A stretch of DNA of 64,000 nucleotides from G965250275 sp965250275. Its GTDB lineage: Bacteria; Pseudomonadota; Alphaproteobacteria; Rhodobacterales; Rhodobacteraceae. Made by a program: the position numbers and the translations under genes. The notes beneath the pieces are model-generated. The model was not told the DNA's origin. It did no database searches and was given only the letters and a program-made list of their open reading frames with translations. The stretch is from the NCBI GenBank assembly GCA_965250275.1, contig OZ252297.1:62001-126000 (forward strand). Direction: 5' to 3'. This document shows, one piece after another, positions 60,530-64,000 of the stretch. Each line of letters begins with the position of its first letter. The first letter of the stretch is position 1.

Positions 60530-61948
60530 ATGGCTCGAATCAAGACAGACATCCTGGTCATCGGCGCCGGGTCCGGTGGTCTGTCCGTGGCTGCCGGAGC
60601 CAGCCAGATGGGGGCTGACGTTGTCTTGCTCGAGGGCCATAAAATGGGCGGAGATTGCCTGAACTATGGCTGTGTTCCCTCCAAAGCCCTGATTGCCAGC
60701 GGAAAAGCCGCGCACGCACAGAGACATTCAAATGCATTTGGTGTCGCAGACGTGGCTCCGACGGTGGATTACGCAGCAGCCAAGGACCATGTCAACGACG
60801 TCATCGCACAGATCGCGCCAGTCGACAGTCAGGAACGGTTCGAAGGGTTTGGCGTGAAGGTGATCCGGGAGTTCGGCACCTTTGTATCACCGGCCGAGGT
60901 TCAGGCAGGCGATACGACGATCAGCGCACGGAGAATTGTCATCGCCACCGGGTCACGCCCGCTGGTGCCGCCGATCCCGGGATTGGATCAGGTGCCTTAC
61001 CTGACGAACGAAACGTTGTTTGATTTGCGCGACCAACCCGATCATCTGCTGATCATCGGTGGTGGCCCGATCGGGTTGGAAATGGCTCAGGCGCATGTCC
61101 GGCTTGGCAGCCAGGTCACAGTGATCGAAGCGGATCGAGCCCTGCCAAAAGATGACCCCGAAACCGCTGCCGTGGTGATCGAGGCGCTGGAGAAGGAAGG
61201 TGTTCGCATTGTCCAGGGCGCAATGGCCACTGCCGTAAGAGGCGAGGCTGGCGCAATTGAAGTTGAAATCCAAGACGGGCAGGTGTTTCGAGGCACTCAC
61301 CTCTTGCTGGCCGTTGGACGGAAAGCCAATGTCGAAGAATTGAACCTCGAAGCCGCAGGCATTAGGACGACAAAGACCGGCATCGAGGTCGACGACCGGC
61401 TCCTGACTTCGAACCGAAAGGTGTACGCCATAGGCGATGTTGCGGGTGGGCTGCAGTTCACCCATGTGGCTGGATATCACGCAGGTGTGGTCGTCCGTTC
61501 CGCAGTCTTGGGATTGCGGGCAAAGGTACGGCGCGACCACATACCCTGGGCCACCTACACCAGCCCTGAACTCGGGCAAATTGGCCTGACCGAAGCCGAA
61601 GCGCGGGCGGTTCACGGGGACCGATTGGATGTCGCCCGCTTCGACTACCACCACAACGACCGCGCCATCGCCGAGCGCAAGACCCGTGGCTTCCTCAAGG
61701 TCACGATTGTCAAAGGTCGCCCAATCGGCGTCTCCATCGTCGGTCACCAGGCCGGCGAGCAGATGAACTTTTGGGCGCTGGCGCTGGCCAACGGGCTGAA
61801 AATGAGCCAGATATCAGCGATGGTATCGCCGTATCCCACAATCGGCGAGGTTAACAAACGCGCGGCGGGCGCATATTTTTCGCCGAAACTGTTTGACAGC
61901 CAGGTGGTGAAACGAGTGGTCAGGTTGGTTCAGAAATGGATGCCATGA
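60530..61948 (+). CDS. Pyridine nucleotide-disulfide oxidoreductase (mercuric reductase-like)
   Basis: A 472-residue FAD enzyme. FAD motif VIGAGSGGLS is at residues 10-19, the redox-active disulfide is in GGDCLNYGCVPSKAL (C43 and C48), NAD(P) motif IIGGGPIGLEMA near 180 and the FAD motif YAIGDVAGG near 300. The C-terminal SPYPTIGEV segment stands where dihydrolipoamide dehydrogenases have HAHPTLSE, and the catalytic His is missing, so it is not a normal DLDH. It belongs to a MerA-like group often next to TVP38 genes. The substrate is unknown. Confidence 0.85.
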   Translation: MARIKTDILVIGAGSGGLSVAAGASQMGADVVLLEGHKMGGDCLNYGCVPSKALIASGKAAHAQRHSNAFGVADVAPTVDYAAAKDHVNDVIAQIAPVDSQERFEGFGVKVIREFGTFVSPAEVQAGDTTISARRIVIATGSRPLVPPIPGLDQVPYLTNETLFDLRDQPDHLLIIGGGPIGLEMAQAHVRLGSQVTVIEADRALPKDDPETAAVVIEALEKEGVRIVQGAMATAVRGEAGAIEVEIQDGQVFRGTHLLLAVGRKANVEELNLEAAGIRTTKTGIEVDDRLLTSNRKVYAIGDVAGGLQFTHVAGYHAGVVVRSAVLGLRAKVRRDHIPWATYTSPELGQIGLTEAEARAVHGDRLDVARFDYHHNDRAIAERKTRGFLKVTIVKGRPIGVSIVGHQAGEQMNFWALALANGLKMSQISAMVSPYPTIGEVNKRAAGAYFSPKLFDSQVVKRVVRLVQKWMP

Positions 61949-61962
61949 CCGGGAAGGGATAA

Positions 61963-63348
61963 ATGCTCAACTCGCTGTCGGGGAGGTTCTTAATCCTGAC
62001 CACCGTCTTTGTGATGCTGGCAGAGGTGTTGATCTTTGTCCCGTCCATCGCACGGTTTCGCGAAGACTATTTGCTCAACAGGCTGGAGCGGGCGCAGATC
62101 GCATCACTTGCGTTGCTGGCAGATGACATGCTTGAGACCGAACTTGAGCTTGAGCTGCTTGAAAACGCCGAAGTCTACAATGTCGTGTTGCGGCGCGATG
62201 AAGTCCGGCAACTCGTCCTGTCTTCGCCAATGCCCGGACCGATTGACGGAACCTATGACCTGCGCGACCCCGGTGCGGTGGTTTTGATCCGAGACGCTCT
62301 TGCGCGGTTTTTTGAGCGCGACGATGAAGTCATCCGGGTGATCGGATCACCCGTGCGCGAGGCCGGCCTCCTGATCGAAGTGACGATGGACTCCGCGCCG
62401 CTCCGCGCGGCCATGATCGACTACGGAATTCGCATCCTGATCCTGTCCGCGGTGATCTCGATCTTTACTGCCGTTTTGCTCTTTCTCGCAGTGCGGGCCT
62501 TTCTGGTGCGTCCGATCGAGGGCGTCGTCGGCTACATGCAGCGGTACGCAGCCGCGCCCGAAGACGCGCGCGGTATCATCACGCCGCGTGCTGGCGTCAC
62601 GGAGCTACGCAAAGCCGAAGAAGCGCTTCAGATGCTGCAAACAGAACTGACGCAGGCCCTGAAGCAAAAGGAGCGGCTGGCGCAGCTCGGCGGCGCGGTG
62701 GCCCGGGTCAGCCACGACCTGCGGAACATCCTGACAAGTGCACAGCTGTTCACTGATCGCATCGAAGCGAGCGAAGACCCGCTGGTGCGCCGCATGGCTC
62801 CCAAACTCGTCGGGTCCATCACGCGTGCAGTGTCGTTGTGTGAAAGCACACTCGCCTTTGGGCGGGCCGAAGAACCCGCCCCGACCCTGTCGGTCTTTCA
62901 ATTGTCGAACGTCGTTGGCGATGTGATCGACAGCGAACGGCTGACAGCGGATGCGGATCAGATTCAATTCGTTGACGAAGTGCCGACCCTGATGGCCATC
63001 CGCGCCGATCCCGAACAACTCTACAGAGTGATTTCAAACCTCGTCCGCAATGCCCGTCAGGCGCTCGCGGCAACCGGCAAAGCCGGAACGATCACCGTCG
63101 CCGCTCAAGAGGACGAAGACTGCTGGCGGATCGAGGTGCGGGATACAGGACCCGGACTGCCTGAGAAGGCGCGCGAGCACCTCTTCACACCGTTTCAGGG
63201 CGGTGCACGCAAGGGCGGATCTGGCCTTGGACTGGCAATCTCGGCGGAGCTGATCCGCGGGCATGGCGGCACCTTGAAGCTCAAAACCAGCGATGCGGAC
63301 GGCACCTGTTTCGAAGTCTGCCTGCCAAAGGGCGACGGGACGCTGTGA
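61963..63348 (+). CDS. Sensor histidine kinase
   Basis: A 461-residue membrane kinase. Two transmembrane helices (about residues 8-30 and 150-175) flank a periplasmic sensor part of about 120 residues rich in Glu and Leu. A HAMP-like linker follows. The phosphoacceptor His is in ARVSHDLRNILT (about residue 251), and the ATPase domain has NLVRNARQAL, DTGPGLP and GSGLGLAI. No response regulator gene is next to it. The start is 14 nt after the flavoprotein stop, suggesting cotranscription with it and the TVP38 gene. Confidence 0.9.
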   Translation: MLNSLSGRFLILTTVFVMLAEVLIFVPSIARFREDYLLNRLERAQIASLALLADDMLETELELELLENAEVYNVVLRRDEVRQLVLSSPMPGPIDGTYDLRDPGAVVLIRDALARFFERDDEVIRVIGSPVREAGLLIEVTMDSAPLRAAMIDYGIRILILSAVISIFTAVLLFLAVRAFLVRPIEGVVGYMQRYAAAPEDARGIITPRAGVTELRKAEEALQMLQTELTQALKQKERLAQLGGAVARVSHDLRNILTSAQLFTDRIEASEDPLVRRMAPKLVGSITRAVSLCESTLAFGRAEEPAPTLSVFQLSNVVGDVIDSERLTADADQIQFVDEVPTLMAIRADPEQLYRVISNLVRNARQALAATGKAGTITVAAQEDEDCWRIEVRDTGPGLPEKAREHLFTPFQGGARKGGSGLGLAISAELIRGHGGTLKLKTSDADGTCFEVCLPKGDGTL

Positions 63349-63361
63349 GCCGTTTATGGGG

Positions 63362-63390
63362 TTGCAAAGCCCCGAGCCTATAGCTAAATG
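63362..63390 (+). promoter_or_regulatory. Possible tRNA-Arg promoter
   Basis: TTGCAA (63362-63367) and TAAATG (63385-63390) are separated by 17 nt and end 12 nt before the tRNA. Both are partial consensus matches, so this is tentative. Confidence 0.35.
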
Positions 63391-63402
63391 CACGGTCTTA
63401 GT

Positions 63403-63479
63403 GGACCGATAGCTCAGCTGGATAGAGTACTTGACTACGAATCAAGGGGTCGGGGGTTCGAATCCTCCTCGGTCCGCCA
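63403..63479 (+). tRNA. tRNA-Arg (anticodon ACG)
   Basis: A 77-nt tRNA with the acceptor arms GGACCGA (63403-63409) and TCGGTCC (63469-63475), discriminator G and an encoded CCA. The anticodon stem is CTTGA/TCAAG with loop CTACGAA, so the anticodon is ACG (arginine CGN; A34 expected to become inosine). The T-loop TTCGAAT is normal. Confidence 0.95.
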
Positions 63480-63622
63480 CTAATTCAAAGACTTAGCCGT
63501 TGCTTCCCAAAAAGCGTGATCAAGAGTGTGGTCGCTGTGTTGTTCGCGCACCTTTGTTAACCGACTCACCACGCCCACGCATATAGCGATCTGTCTTGGA
63601 AAGGTGGTTCGTTGGGTTAGGC

Positions 63623-63644
63623 TTCTCCCTAAAGACGGGGAGAA
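63623..63644 (+). promoter_or_regulatory. Hairpin sequestering the ribosome-binding site of the last GNAT gene
   Basis: TTCTCCC (63623-63629) pairs perfectly with GGGAGAA (63638-63644) around an 8-nt loop. The 3' arm is the ribosome-binding site, 4 nt before the ATG at 63649. Translation control by this structure is inferred; it could be coincidental because ribosome sites pair easily. Confidence 0.45.
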
Positions 63645-63648
63645 CTGT

Positions 63649-64000
63649 ATGAGCAGATTTAGAAATGCCCAAACTGCCGATGCGGATCGCTGCTTCGAAA
63701 TCGAGACCTTGGCTTACGAGGGTGACGAAGCAGCAACCCGCGCAAAAATCTGCAAACGAATTGAGACATATCCCGATGGCTTCCTGATCCTTGAGGAGGA
63801 TGGAAGAGTTGTTGGCTTCATCAATTGCGGATGCGCCCATGAGGTTGAGATGTCTGACGAGGACTTCAAAGACCTTATTGGCCACGACCCAAACGCGCCC
63901 AATGTCGTCATCATGTCCGTCGTCGTAGACCCGGCGGCACAAGGCAAGGGCTACTCAAGGTTGATGATGGATGAGTTTGTCGAGCGCATGCGGCAGATGC
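63649..64000 (+). CDS. GNAT-family N-acetyltransferase (truncated by window end)
   Basis: The first 117 codons of a GNAT acetyltransferase, open to the right edge. The start MSRFRNAQTADADRCFEIET is the typical first strand and helix, and VVIMSVVVDPAAQGKGYSRLMM (about residues 85-106) is the acetyl-CoA loop (Q-x-x-G-x-G/S). Composition is less G+C rich than the rest of the window, which may mean later acquisition beside the tRNA. The ATG follows GGGGAGAA. The substrate is unknown. Confidence 0.85.
   Translation, partial: MSRFRNAQTADADRCFEIETLAYEGDEAATRAKICKRIETYPDGFLILEEDGRVVGFINCGCAHEVEMSDEDFKDLIGHDPNAPNVVIMSVVVDPAAQGKGYSRLMMDEFVERMRQM

Noticed and set aside
63349..63402. Hairpin GGGG...CCCC after the histidine kinase as a terminator
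   Set aside because: The stem is only four strong pairs with no U-tract, and the segment more likely contains the tRNA promoter.
63520..63942. 140-codon minus-strand open frame after the tRNA
   Set aside because: It is antisense to a better plus-strand GNAT reading frame (63649 onwards) that has an acetyl-CoA loop and a ribosome site.
1..64000. CRISPR arrays, prophage, insertion sequences, rRNA or tmRNA
   Set aside because: No spaced direct-repeat array, transposase or integrase motif, or rRNA/tmRNA segment was seen on either strand.

Overview
The window looks like ordinary, gene-dense chromosome from a marine alphaproteobacterium of the Roseobacter group (Rhodobacteraceae). This is inferred from the gene content: a four-gene Bzt/Aap amino-acid ABC transporter, an ATP12-type F1 assembly chaperone, a MlaA/MlaC pair, DUF1194, DUF4399 and DUF3833 proteins, and an rpmH-rnpA-yidD group near yidC. 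Composition is G+C rich throughout. Many neighbouring genes overlap by 4 nt (ATGA or GTGA). No CRISPR array, prophage, insertion sequence or rRNA was seen. There is one tRNA (Arg, anticodon ACG), and no gene-free stretch exceeds 300 bases.

Layout: 1-565 holds the nitrogen pair glnK-amtB (amtB cut by the left edge). 818-7624 is an envelope block: a class A penicillin-binding protein, mlaA-mlaC, and a type I secretion ATPase with its HlyD-type adaptor but no visible substrate. 7690-17658 carries housekeeping and small-molecule enzymes: RidA, GDPD, GNAT-like protein, pterin dehydratase, peroxiredoxin, ferredoxin reductase, rsmD, map, sfsA, a MoaB-like protein, an AhpD-like protein and an OmpA-domain protein. 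17655-25566 holds a TPR-sulfotransferase, LysR and ArsR regulators, a NIPSNAP protein, fadH, rppH and a GST. 25723-31267 has a biotinyl/carboxyltransferase fusion, adenosine kinase, nth, and a tetR-fatty acid hydroxylase operon with a clear operator.

31402-38654 contains an HTH-alkyltransferase, an OmpA lipoprotein, DUF1194, flavin reductase, a hotdog-type dehydratase, and a divergent FAD oxidoreductase/mnmD pair that looks like a split MnmC. 38667-44500 holds a lytic transglycosylase and the dapA-crcB-rluC-HAD-ATP12 run. 44693-49142 is the Bzt operon with an internal and a final terminator. 49246-55414 on the minus strand reads yidC-MOSC-engB-argB and then a di-iron hydroxylase coupled to an Fe-S protein. 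55525-59483 contains an EAL protein, ttcA, a DUF3833 lipoprotein, yidD, rnpA and rpmH. 59764-63348 is a TVP38-flavoprotein-histidine kinase run. The window ends with tRNA-Arg and a truncated GNAT gene whose ribosome-binding site lies in a hairpin.

No clearly unprecedented system was found. The best leads are the split MnmC pair, the biotinyl-carboxyltransferase fusion without a biotin carboxylase, the hydroxylase/Fe-S coupling, the TVP38-flavoprotein-kinase run, and several well-formed palindromes in front of regulator genes.
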